From: JAFGJQ01 sp964495075
GTDB taxonomy: Bacteria > Planctomycetota > Phycisphaerae > UBA1845
Assembly (NCBI GenBank): GCA_964495075.1
Contig: CAZBUJ010000005.1
Span: forward strand, 1 to 64,000
DNA: 64,000 bases
Reading direction: 5' to 3'
The translations under genes were made by a program, and so were the position numbers. Below, piece by piece: positions 17,472 through 26,121 of the stretch; position 1 is the first letter of the stretch, and each line of letters opens with the position of its first letter. Under the pieces are notes generated by a model, which was not told where the DNA came from, made no database searches, and was given only the letters and a program-made list of their open reading frames with translations.

Positions 17472-18665
17472 TCAGCGAGGCGAATCAACTTTTGCTTCTA
17501 TGGAACCGGTATCACGCATATTCTCGGACGCTCGGTCGGAACGGCCAAAGCGGGCACGGATCCGCTGTGCCACTGCCTTCGCATCCGTCAGTTCCGTGGC
17601 GGGCAGAAACAGCCCGGGCGCCTTGTCGCCCTTCAACAGGAAGTGACTCACCAGCCAGATGCACTCACTTCGGTACACGGTGTCGACGGGCGTCTCTTCC
17701 GCGACCGCGGATGCCGTCCGATCGATCCATTCCGGAACAACCGCGTCCAACTCCTTGAACCGAGCGACCTCGCCGACCTGGATCACACCGCGATGGACGA
17801 AGAACGGCTTGATCCGCGATGTGCCGCCCCCCCGTTGCACGATCAGGTAGCGAAAGGCGTCGGGTGTGCGACACACGCGGCCGTCGTTCTTCAACACGCC
17901 GGCGACGCGGTCCATCCGATCCTTGATCCGACCGGCGCGTTCAAACTCCTGATTCGCGGCCGCGGCCTTCATCTGCTTCTCGAGCGTTCGCAGAGGCGAA
18001 TCGTCCCCTCCCACCGCGAACTCGATCGACTGACGGAGCATCGACGCGTACTCCGTCAACGGGATCGAGCCGTTGCAGGGGGCCGGGCACTTGCCCATTT
18101 CGTGGTAGAGGCACGGAGTCCCCTGCGGCGCTTGCTGGAGGATTTCGTGCTTGCGGCAGAGGTCGAAGAGGTCCTCCAGCAACTCGACGAACGCCGCGCA
18201 CCGCCGCCGTTCGAAAAACGGACCGACATTGACGCCCGGCGCGTCGGTCAACGTCGAATCGATCTGCCACCGCGGAAAGCGATCCGCGGGTTGAATCCGG
18301 GCGAACCAGACGGGCCCGAACGCCAACTCCTTGCGGTACCGTCCCGGCCGCAAGCGACGGGCGAGTGTGAGATAGGTGTGGTCGGTTTCAAAGACCGAGT
18401 ATGTGGGCTGCCACCGCAGCTCGCGGGCGATCGCCCGCAGGTCCGCCCGGCGGCTCGGCCGATCGGTCGCCGGCGGGCAGAGCCGATGGTAGATCGAACG
18501 GCGCAGGCTCTGCGTGCCGATCGTCTGCAGGACCGACCCGTTTTCGTCGACGAGTGCATAGACGCCGCCGCCCGACGGCAGGGACACCTTGTCCAACGGC
18601 TCCGCCGGGTCGGGGAGCGTCATCGAATGGTCGAACAGGGTGTCGAGATCCACCGGCACGATCAC
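17472..18665 (-). CDS. UvrC-like protein without the RNase H-like nuclease domain
   Basis: A 397-residue protein built like the N-terminal half of excinuclease UvrC. A GIY-YIG-type domain (about 28-130) has GVY at 34-36 and TIG at 48-50, then SLRRSIYHRL. A cysteine cluster typical of UvrC follows (Cys170, 185, 193, 197; CLYHEMGKCPAPCNG). A UVR motif comes next (about 232-255, NQEFERAGRIKDRMDRV), and then about 140 residues that do not show the UvrC RNase H/helix-hairpin-helix part. Full UvrC is about 600 residues. It may be a Cho-like repair nuclease or a non-nuclease accessory protein. Where UvrC carries the helix with its catalytic Glu, the text reads YLTLARRLRP, so catalysis is doubtful. 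The GTG start lacks a clear Shine-Dalgarno site. Confidence 0.8.
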   Translation of the reverse strand: MIVPVDLDTLFDHSMTLPDPAEPLDKVSLPSGGGVYALVDENGSVLQTIGTQSLRRSIYHRLCPPATDRPSRRADLRAIARELRWQPTYSVFETDHTYLTLARRLRPGRYRKELAFGPVWFARIQPADRFPRWQIDSTLTDAPGVNVGPFFERRRCAAFVELLEDLFDLCRKHEILQQAPQGTPCLYHEMGKCPAPCNGSIPLTEYASMLRQSIEFAVGGDDSPLRTLEKQMKAAAANQEFERAGRIKDRMDRVAGVLKNDGRVCRTPDAFRYLIVQRGGGTSRIKPFFVHRGVIQVGEVARFKELDAVVPEWIDRTASAVAEETPVDTVYRSECIWLVSHFLLKGDKAPGLFLPATELTDAKAVAQRIRARFGRSDRASENMRDTGSIEAKVDSPR

Positions 18666-18850
18666 AGTCTACGGCGGGTCCGAGGGGGTGACAATCCGCC
18701 TCCGCTTGACCGGCATGGAGCGGCGACCCGCCTGTCCCCGCGCCCGCCGCCGGTCAGGTTCAGCGAGTCCTGCAACCAACCGACCATAAGAGGAGGGCGA
18801 CCGCGCCGGGCGGAAAAGTCTGATAACCTGCTGTTCACGAGGTTGGGGCC

Positions 18851-20158
18851 ATGCGGCGGCAAATCATCGATCCCGAACTCCGGTTCGCGTGCACGAACTG
18901 TGGCGATTGTTGCATCAAGCCCTGGTGCGTGCCCGTGGGAGAGGGGACAGCCGACGCGATTCGGCGGTTCGACTGGGGCGCGAAGTACCCGGCCCTGGCC
19001 GACCGCGCGATCGTCGAGTCGCAGCAGTCGTCCCGGGGGACGCGTTACGTGCTCACCAAGGCCGCGGATGGCTCCTGCATCTTCCACGACCACGCCGCCC
19101 GCCGATGCCTTCTTCATGCGGAACTCGGGGCCGAGGCCAAGCCGCACACTTGTCGACAGTACCCGTTCCTGGCAGCACCGGCCCCGGATGGTGACCGCGT
19201 TTACGCGCTCTTCAGCTGCGAGGCGGTCCGCGTGGACAACGGACCCCGGCTCGTCGACCAGCGGGAATCGATCGCTTCCATCGTCACATCGACGCCGGGG
19301 TGGGAGCGGCCGGATGTGCCGCTCACCCAATCGAGGGCGATCAGCATCGACGCCTGCAATCAACTGGCCGATCGTATGGCCGACCAGTTCGCGGCGGACA
19401 CCATCGGCGATCTGTGGGACCGGTTTGCCAACGCCGTCGGCCTGGTGGTGGCCGTGTGCCGGGGCCCCGTCGGCGACGAGGAGGCGACGATACGGTCGTC
19501 GGGTCTCGGGTCGGACGTCACCCGCCCGCCGCTGTCCGGCTTCGCGTCGTTGCAGAAAGCGCCGTTGACGCCGCGCATTCTGCTCGGTGTGAATCTGTGG
19601 TCGGATATGTTTCCGCCCCATTCCCTCGGTCGGCGGATTCCGCTGCGCCGCCGCGCATCCATGATCATGAAGCTGATGCAAATCGTGCAGTTCCGCGGTA
19701 GCTATGCGTCGCGATTGCTCGAAAGGAACGTCCCGCTTCGCGCTTTGGACCGGGCGGACCTCGTGGCGCCGATCCCGGGAAGTGCCTCGGAACTGCTCCG
19801 TCGCTGGATTCGCTCCTGCCTGGTCGGGCGGAGCTTTGTGGTCAACGACCTGAGCATGTTGGCCGGCCTGCACGAATTGATCCTCGACTTCAGTGCCGTC
19901 GTGTTCATGGCCCGTGCCCAGGCGGTGGGCACCGGCCGGCCGCCGACGGAGGAGATGTACGCGACCGCCCTGACCCGCGTCACGTCGCACGTGACCGCCC
20001 AGCGGCGACTGTATCGCCTGGTGTTCCCGTCGTGGATGCTCGCCAATCTGGAGTCGCCCGACGCCGCGTGGTCGAGTCTGCGCCTGCTGCATCCGGAGCG
20101 ATCGACGGCCGACACGCCGGTGCGGGATCGGGACGTCGCTCTCCAGGCCCGTACCTGA
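18851..20158 (+). CDS. YkgJ-family cysteine-cluster protein
   Basis: A 435-residue protein whose N-terminal 130 residues form a CxxCxxCC-type cluster domain: FACTNCGDCCIKPWC (13-27), then CIFHDHAARRCLLH and PHTCRQYPFL. This family (YkgJ / Fe-S or zinc-chelating, related to the flagellin methylase FliB region) probably binds an Fe-S cluster or zinc; the biochemical function is mostly unknown. The remaining 300 residues are helical with no recognisable motif. The start ATG 18851 lies about 25 bases after TGATAAC (18821-18827), a candidate -10. It stands alone between a minus-strand UvrC-like gene and the HTH gene. Confidence 0.8.
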   Translation: MRRQIIDPELRFACTNCGDCCIKPWCVPVGEGTADAIRRFDWGAKYPALADRAIVESQQSSRGTRYVLTKAADGSCIFHDHAARRCLLHAELGAEAKPHTCRQYPFLAAPAPDGDRVYALFSCEAVRVDNGPRLVDQRESIASIVTSTPGWERPDVPLTQSRAISIDACNQLADRMADQFAADTIGDLWDRFANAVGLVVAVCRGPVGDEEATIRSSGLGSDVTRPPLSGFASLQKAPLTPRILLGVNLWSDMFPPHSLGRRIPLRRRASMIMKLMQIVQFRGSYASRLLERNVPLRALDRADLVAPIPGSASELLRRWIRSCLVGRSFVVNDLSMLAGLHELILDFSAVVFMARAQAVGTGRPPTEEMYATALTRVTSHVTAQRRLYRLVFPSWMLANLESPDAAWSSLRLLHPERSTADTPVRDRDVALQART

Positions 20159-20560
20159 CCGGCCCCTCCCGGCGGTTTGCCCGGCGGGCGGGCGGCCGGC
20201 GGCGCCGGATTCGACCCCGATGCCCTGTTCTCTTCGGCGATAAGTCAATCTGACCAGCACAGGTGTCGATAACCCAGGCAGCATCGGTCGGGGTAGAACG
20301 AGCCGCGCACGTTGCGCATTGGGCAAAGTGCAGGGTCGCTTCTTCCAGGGGTGGGTCAACCCATGGATATCGACTCTCACAACAGTACGTCCCCAGGCGG
20401 CCCGGGCGGCTCGCCGCCGCCGCACCACGGCCCTTCCCTCACCAATCGGGTCTGCTCGCGGCCGCAATCCGCCACCCGACGGGTCGCCGCGGGCCGCGGC
20501 AACGCGCGACACGGCGTCGCGCGCCGCGCGCCACGTTTCCTCGATCAGGAGAGCAACGTC
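20159..20560. other. Upstream region of the Fis-type HTH gene with two CGATAA elements
   Basis: 402 bases. CGATAAG at 20238 and CGATAAC at 20267 fit the recurring promoter-like element. An alternative ATG at 20363, preceded by AGGGGTG, would extend the following protein by 66 residues of Gly/Pro/Arg-rich sequence; I judged it less likely than 20561. Confidence 0.35.
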
Positions 20561-20968
20561 ATGACGTCGATGATGAACGACCGGACATGGCCTGGCGGGG
20601 CGCGCCCGACGCAGACCCCGCCGACCAGCGGCTCGGTGGGGGATCACTCGGCCGCCCACGGCACGCCGATGTTTCGAGCCCCTGCCGTCGCGGCGGCCGG
20701 CATGGAGGGAGACGGCGTTTGGATTCGGTCCCTGATCGAGAGAGCCGACGCGGTGACTCGGTCCCATGGCGGCGGCAGCGGCGCAACGTCCACGGGTGCC
20801 GATCACATCAGCGTGCCCACGATGGAGGAGATGGAGCGTCACCTGATTCAGTACGCGCTGCACGTGGCCGGCGGGTCAGTCCCCGAAGCCGCCAATTCCC
20901 TGGGACTCAGCGAGGCGACGATCTACCGCAAGATCAAGAAATACAAGCTCAGCCGGGTCCGGACATAG
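20561..20968 (+). CDS. Small Fis-type helix-turn-helix protein
   Basis: A 135-residue protein. The last 45 residues are a Fis/NtrC C-terminal DNA-binding domain (HLIQYALHVAGGSVPEAA, NSLGLSEATIYRKIKKY). There is no receiver or AAA+ sigma54-interaction domain, so it is not a normal enhancer-binding protein. The first 85 residues are low-complexity and probably flexible. ATG 20561 has AGGAGAG 8 bases upstream and is preferred. It is likely a nucleoid-type or gene-specific DNA-binding regulator; the targets are unknown. A 728-base non-coding region follows. Confidence 0.7.
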   Translation: MTSMMNDRTWPGGARPTQTPPTSGSVGDHSAAHGTPMFRAPAVAAAGMEGDGVWIRSLIERADAVTRSHGGGSGATSTGADHISVPTMEEMERHLIQYALHVAGGSVPEAANSLGLSEATIYRKIKKYKLSRVRT

Positions 20969-21696
20969 GCGGCGGACGGGCCGGCCAATGGGGTCGCCGG
21001 CGGCTGCCCGGCTTGTCGGTTCATCCGGCGGACGGCACGTCCGCGCCGCCCAGGGTGAACGGTTTTCGCGGAGTGGACGAGGTGACGGAAACTGTCACCC
21101 AGCGGAATGGGCGATTTCGTGTCGAAGGGGCCCATCCAGGTCGATGGGCAACCGGCGGTGTCTGCCAGCGGTCCAGATTGCCGGTATGAAGCCTTTCCCA
21201 CGCCGCTTTCAGTGATGCTTCACTAGGTCCCGTCGCGACGGCCACCGTTGGGGTGAAACGTGTTCCTTCATAACGACACCAAGAGACCGTATCGCACGAT
21301 TTGAAGTTGTCCCGTCCAGGTGTCAAACTGGGATGAGCCTCCCAGTCAGGCGTCCTAATAGCCTCTAGATTGCATTAGAGACCTGCCGCAGCACCTAGTA
21401 TGATCGAAATAAGCGAATTTGATTGGACTTTTGACGCCCCTCGCGTAAGATGTATTTGAACGTTATGATCGAGTTGTAACGGCGCTGACCCGGGCGATCT
21501 TCAAGGCCGCAGGTCGCAACGGAGGAACGACGAACGCACAGAGGAAAAACGCCACGAGAGTCGATGACGGGCGACCCCCGTTCCCTGTTGCATACGCCAC
21601 CGGCGGTCAGTATGGGCGGCGGACTGACGACGGGCCGGCCCGGTGGCGCCGGTTGACGGGACCAGATATTCTTGCAGTACAGGAGGCACGTCCTTC
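20969..21696. other. Long lower-G+C intergenic region ahead of the photolyase
   Basis: 728 bases without a credible gene; 21200-21480 is clearly less G+C rich than its surroundings. It holds a perfect 7-bp hairpin (21327-21333 with 21340-21346, loop 6) and a second palindrome CTCTA-N8-TAGAG (21363-21380). A promoter-like TTGACG-N16-TATTTG lies at 21431-21458. It could host a small RNA or regulatory sites for the photolyase; nothing more specific can be said. Confidence 0.35.
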
Positions 21697-23307
21697 ATGA
21701 CGACCACCCCGACCATTGTGTGGCTGCGAAACGACCTTCGCCTGGAAGACAATGCTGCATTGATCGCGGCGGTGCAGCGTGGTGGCCCGGTGGTGCCACT
21801 CTATGTATGGGCGCCGCACGAGCACGGCGACTGGGGGCCGGGGGCGGCCAGCCGGTGGTGGCTGCACTACTCTTTGCAGGAGTTGGATCGACAACTGGGC
21901 CGCCTCGGTTCGCGGTTGATCGTTCGGCAGGGTGACTCCCTGGCGGCGTTGCGTGAAATCGTCCGGGCCACGCAGGCGGACGCCGTTTTCTGGAACCGGA
22001 GGTACGAGCCCGCGCTGGCCAGCCGCGACGCACGTGTGCAGCGCGAACTCGAGCGCGATCGTGTCCAATGCGCGACTTTCAACGGCTCTCTGCTGTTCGA
22101 ACCGTGGGAGGTGGCGACGAAGCAGGGCAAGCCGTTCCAGGTGTACACGGCCTTCTGGCGGGCGACCGGCGCGGCGCGTGAACCGGCCGCCCCTGAGGGG
22201 GCTCCCCCGCGGTTGCCGGCGCCGCCGCGATGGCCGGGGTCGCTGCCGATCGACCAACTCGGCCTGCTCCCGGCGCTGGACTGGGCCGTGGGGTTCTACG
22301 CCCGATGGCGCCCCGGTTGCGACAGTGCGGCCAGGCAGTTGGGCGCCTTCCTGGATCAACCGATCAGTCGGTACGGCGAAGACCGAAACCGGCCTGATCG
22401 GCGGGGCAGTTCGCGGCTCTCGCCACATCTTCATTTCGGTGAGATCAGCCCGCGTGTGGTCTGGCACGCGATCTCGCAGCGACTCGCGGCGGGGGCGGAT
22501 GCGGCGTTCGAGAAGGCGGCTGAAGCGTATCGCAAGGAGCTTATGTGGCGGGAGTTCGCCCATCATCTTCTGCACCATTTTCCGGAGACGGTCGACAAGC
22601 CGCTCCGCGAGGAGTTCGAGTTGTTTCCCTGGGCCGAGGACGCGAGAGCCGAGCGCGTGTGGCAACGCGGCCGGACCGGATTCCCGCTGGTCGACGCGGG
22701 GATGCGGGAGTTGTGGAAGACGGGGTGGATGCACAATCGCGTGCGGATGGTCGTCGCCTCGTTCCTGGTCAAGGATCTGTTGATACCGTGGCAGTCGGGC
22801 GCGCGATGGTTCTGGGATACGCTGGTCGACGCGGACCTGGCCGCCAACACGATGGGGTGGCAGTGGACGGCCGGTTGCGGGGCGGATGCCGCACCCTACT
22901 TCCGGGTGTTCAATCCCGTGCTTCAGGGTGAGCGTTATGATCCGGAGGGGGGCTACGTGCGCCGGTGGGTGCCGGAACTTGCCGACCTGCCCGCCCGGTG
23001 GATTCACAAGCCGTGGGCGGCGCCGGCGGACGTGCTTCGCGACGCCCGCGTGGAGATCGGCCATTCGTATCCTTCGCCGATTGTCGAACACGGGGCGGCG
23101 CGGCAGCGGGCGCTGGCGGCTTATGACGTGATTTCGCTTCGCGGAGGTCCGCGTTCTATGCGAGAGCCGGTTCGAGTGAGTCGGCGTCCGCGCCGGGGGC
23201 CGGGGCGGGCGTGGCGGCCGGCGTCGACGCTCGTCGGGTCGCGGATGCAGCCCGGTCCTGGAGCCGCCGGGCATGGAGTTGAATCAGGTTCAGCAGGACG
23301 GTGGTGA
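21697..23307 (+). CDS. phrB: Deoxyribodipyrimidine photolyase (class I type)
   Basis: A 536-residue light-driven repair enzyme for cyclobutane pyrimidine dimers (FAD cofactor). ATG 21697 follows AGGAGG at 10 bases. The photolyase alpha/beta N-domain begins WLRNDLRLEDN and includes DAVFWNRRYEP. The FAD domain has RTGFPLVDAGMRELWKTGW, HNRVRMVVASFLVKDL and NTMGWQWTAGCGADAAPYFR, with the conserved Trp and Asn/Asp residues. Homology seems to stop near AYDVISLRG. The last 50 residues are Arg/Gly rich and overlap the convergent glycosyltransferase gene by 152 bases, suggesting loss of the original stop or a late frameshift. Confidence 0.95.
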   Translation: MTTTPTIVWLRNDLRLEDNAALIAAVQRGGPVVPLYVWAPHEHGDWGPGAASRWWLHYSLQELDRQLGRLGSRLIVRQGDSLAALREIVRATQADAVFWNRRYEPALASRDARVQRELERDRVQCATFNGSLLFEPWEVATKQGKPFQVYTAFWRATGAAREPAAPEGAPPRLPAPPRWPGSLPIDQLGLLPALDWAVGFYARWRPGCDSAARQLGAFLDQPISRYGEDRNRPDRRGSSRLSPHLHFGEISPRVVWHAISQRLAAGADAAFEKAAEAYRKELMWREFAHHLLHHFPETVDKPLREEFELFPWAEDARAERVWQRGRTGFPLVDAGMRELWKTGWMHNRVRMVVASFLVKDLLIPWQSGARWFWDTLVDADLAANTMGWQWTAGCGADAAPYFRVFNPVLQGERYDPEGGYVRRWVPELADLPARWIHKPWAAPADVLRDARVEIGHSYPSPIVEHGAARQRALAAYDVISLRGGPRSMREPVRVSRRPRRGPGRAWRPASTLVGSRMQPGPGAAGHGVESGSAGRW

Positions 23308-24424
23308 CTCCTTGCTGGCACAATGAGAACGCGATCAGTCCAGCCAGCACAACGCGCGACCAGTGGATGTACACCTTTCCGTGCGTGACGAAGGTCCAGA
23401 CGCCCGGCCCGATCAGCCAGGTCAGCACGGGGATGGCGGCGATCGTGGCGCAGGCGAGGCCGGGCAATGAGAACGCTCGCCCGGCCAGGGTCGCGGCGAG
23501 CGTTTTGGTTCGCGCCGGATCCGTGGCCAACTCGCGCAGCCGCTCGGACAACTGCCACGCCGAGGTGAGAGTGATTCCGACCATACCGAGCAGGGAGCAA
23601 AACAGCAGGCGGTAGATCATGTCTTCCTGCAGGTGCCGCTGCCGCACCCACATTTCGATCGGGTGCATCGCCAGCAACGTCATCATGAGCAGGCAGAGCA
23701 CGGCCCCGCTGGCGAACACACGAGCCGGCCGCCAGAGCAACGTCATCTCGAGGATCACCCGGAGAAACCGCAGGCCGTCCTTCCACACGCTGAGCTTCGA
23801 CTCACCGACGCGCTCCTGGTAGGCCATCGGCAGCTCGACGATCTTGAGGCGATCGTCCATGAGGGCGCGGGCGCTCATGGCCGGCGTGAAATGGAGACCG
23901 TCCGGCAGCGGGTAGAGCCGCCCCAGCGCGTCGCGGCGGATGACCCGCATCCCGCTGGCCGTGTCGTGCACCACGCGGTTGCTCAGGACGCTCAGCATGG
24001 TGGCGTACAGCCGATTGCCGATCCGACGCGTGCGGGGCATTCGGCTGTGCGGGCCCAGCCGTGAACCGAGCGCGATCACGGCATCCTGTTGGACCAGCGC
24101 GGTGCACAAGTCGGCGAAGAACAGCGGCTCGCACGTGCCGTCGGCGTCGAGGAACGAGACGAGGTCGCCGCTGCTTGCGGCGAATCCTCGCTTGATGGCG
24201 GCCCCGTAACCGCGGTTCGTCTCGAACTCGATGAGCGTGATCTCGTCGTACCGGGCGGCGATCTCCGCGGTGCGGTCCGAGCTGCCGTCGCTCACCACGA
24301 TGATCTCGACGTCGTCGACCGGCGAGCGGCGGGTGATCGCCGGACGGGCGTCCAGGCACCGTTCGATGATCGAGGCGATCGCCTGCTCTTCGTTGTAGGC
24401 CGGAATGACGATCGACAGTTTCAT
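23156..24424 (-). CDS. Family 2 glycosyltransferase with membrane C-terminus
   Basis: A 422-residue protein. ATG 24424 begins directly with the GT-A fold (MKLSIVIPAYNEEQAI). The nucleotide/metal motif is SFLDADGTCEP, and the DPM1/GtrB-like block HDTASGMRVIRRDAL is present. Four or so hydrophobic helices follow from about residue 225. It probably transfers a sugar from a nucleotide donor to polyprenyl phosphate at the inner face of the membrane, feeding the GT39-type enzyme upstream in the cluster. It is the last gene of a minus-strand series (methyltransferase, GT39, VanZ-like, GT2). Its 3' end overlaps the photolyase end. Confidence 0.87.
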   Translation of the reverse strand: MKLSIVIPAYNEEQAIASIIERCLDARPAITRRSPVDDVEIIVVSDGSSDRTAEIAARYDEITLIEFETNRGYGAAIKRGFAASSGDLVSFLDADGTCEPLFFADLCTALVQQDAVIALGSRLGPHSRMPRTRRIGNRLYATMLSVLSNRVVHDTASGMRVIRRDALGRLYPLPDGLHFTPAMSARALMDDRLKIVELPMAYQERVGESKLSVWKDGLRFLRVILEMTLLWRPARVFASGAVLCLLMMTLLAMHPIEMWVRQRHLQEDMIYRLLFCSLLGMVGITLTSAWQLSERLRELATDPARTKTLAATLAGRAFSLPGLACATIAAIPVLTWLIGPGVWTFVTHGKVYIHWSRVVLAGLIAFSLCQQGVTTVLLNLIQLHARRLQDRAASATRRASTPAATPAPAPGADADSLEPALA

Positions 24425-24557
24425 GAATCGTCTCGCGCGGGCTCGTCGGACCGCGCCCCGCGATGTCGAGGGGCACTCCCGATAATACGTCGGACGCCGG
24501 GCGGTGCCGCTTGAGTTCGGCACGCGTCGACCGCGCGTCGGCCGTGCCGGGGTTCGG

Positions 24558-26120
24558 TTATCGGAACTGCCGGCCGGGGCGGCGTGCAGGGGGGACCGGC
24601 ACTCGTTCCTCCGGTCCCTCCTCCGTCGGTCCGAGTTCGATGTCGTACCGGATGGTGGTGACCTTGCGGTGCGGGACCGAGACCACGTCGTGATAGTACG
24701 CGGCCGCCAGGCGGTAGGTCTGCACGCCGGCGGCCGTGCCCAGCAGACCGATCACGACGTCGGTCACCGCCGGCACCCGCGACGGCAGCAGCAGTTGAAG
24801 GAACTCGAGCGCGGCCACCGCGGCGGCCACCGCGAAGCCCGCCCGCCAGGGTCGGGCCGGTCGGGGGCCCGGCGGCGCCGCCCGCAGCACCGAAATCGCA
24901 ATGCCGAGGACGACGAACCGCATCGTCTTGTGGAGCAGATCGTAGGTGGCCGTCGGCAGCCTGGCGTGGAAGTAGCTCACCATAGGCATGCGATCGGCCG
25001 CGGCGAGTTGTTGAACGATCGAGTCGACGGTCGCGACGGGAATGAACGGGGCCGTCTCCTGTAGGACAATCAGGGCGGCCGCCACCGTGACGATGGCCAG
25101 CATCAATCGCTTGCGGGCGCGGCCGTGCCGCGGGTCGTCCGATCGCCGGGGCGATTCCCAGTGTCGGACGATCGGCCAGTAGAGCACCACACCGGTGCAA
25201 GCCCCCAGCAGTCCGACCACGATATAGGTTGCATGGAAGCCGCGGGACAGCACGAAGAGTTGCGTGACGGCGGCGAACAGGGCGAGCAGTCCGCACGCCG
25301 CGATGCAACTCGGGGCGGCCTCCAGAACGGACATCCGGCAGGACCGCCGCAGGTAATACAGAACCAGAAAGGCGAGCAGGGCGTACCCGCACAGCTGTTC
25401 AGCGTAGTCCAGGCGCAGCATCCACCAGTCGCGAAAGGCGGCGTGGTATTCGTAGGCGTCTCCTCGCGCGGCCGCCGCCTCGATCATGCCGGTGGCCTGC
25501 TCGTGTTCCAGGAAGGGGATCAGTTGCGGGTGTTGAACGGCGCTGCGGAGCCGCCCGGCATCGACGGCGATGTCGAACGGGATCACCGCGGCTACGACGA
25601 GAGCAACGGCTGCGGCGCGAGCCAACACGGCGGACGGGCACTCGCGCAGGTCGCGCTGCGTGGTGCGAGCGACGCGGCCGGCGAACCAGAGCCCCGCGGG
25701 GGCGATGAGACCGCCGCCGATGGCCCCGAGGACGTTGCCCACGAAATCGGCCAGGCTGCAGACGCGGGATGGGGAGAAGCGTTGGGAGTATTCGGTTCCG
25801 TAGCTCAGCGCCCCGGCCAGGATCACGGCGACCACAATCGACACGGGCCGGCCCAGTCCGCGCTTGACCAGCGTCGCGCCGAACAGTGCGCCGAGCGGAA
25901 CGTAGAGGGCGACGTTGCAGATCAGGTCCGGCCAGTGCGGGGCGGCGACCGTCAGACCCCACTGCACGACGGCCGCCTCATGGTCGATCGCCGCCTCGCG
26001 GAAATCGAACGGCAGCAATGTGAAGTAGGCGAGCACGAGCAGGTAGGTGAGGGTCAGCGCCTCGACGACGTTGCCTTTCAGCAGGCGAAACAGAAAGCTG
26101 TCCGAGTGCGGGGGAGCCAT
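24558..26120 (-). CDS. VanZ-like membrane protein with two VanZ-type halves
   Basis: A 520-residue polytopic protein. The N-terminal part (about 20-150) is VanZ-like: YFTLLPFDF, NVALYVPLGALFG, GTEYSQRFSPSRVCSLADF, GNVLGAIGG. The C-terminal part (about 385-500) repeats the plan: YDLLHKTMRFVVLGI, LEFLQLLLPSRVPAVTDV, GLLGTAAG. VanZ domains are found in glycopeptide-resistance and exopolysaccharide loci; the molecular role is unknown. ATG 26120 is preceded by GGAG and lies one base beyond the stop of the GT39 gene, so translation is probably coupled. The middle region has about six more helices. Confidence 0.8.
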   Translation of the reverse strand: MAPPHSDSFLFRLLKGNVVEALTLTYLLVLAYFTLLPFDFREAAIDHEAAVVQWGLTVAAPHWPDLICNVALYVPLGALFGATLVKRGLGRPVSIVVAVILAGALSYGTEYSQRFSPSRVCSLADFVGNVLGAIGGGLIAPAGLWFAGRVARTTQRDLRECPSAVLARAAAVALVVAAVIPFDIAVDAGRLRSAVQHPQLIPFLEHEQATGMIEAAAARGDAYEYHAAFRDWWMLRLDYAEQLCGYALLAFLVLYYLRRSCRMSVLEAAPSCIAACGLLALFAAVTQLFVLSRGFHATYIVVGLLGACTGVVLYWPIVRHWESPRRSDDPRHGRARKRLMLAIVTVAAALIVLQETAPFIPVATVDSIVQQLAAADRMPMVSYFHARLPTATYDLLHKTMRFVVLGIAISVLRAAPPGPRPARPWRAGFAVAAAVAALEFLQLLLPSRVPAVTDVVIGLLGTAAGVQTYRLAAAYYHDVVSVPHRKVTTIRYDIELGPTEEGPEERVPVPPARRPGRQFR

Positions 26121-26121
26121 G

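Noticed and set aside
18662..20863. 733-codon minus-strand frame opposite the cysteine-cluster gene
   Set aside because: No motifs; it covers the antisense of two supported genes.
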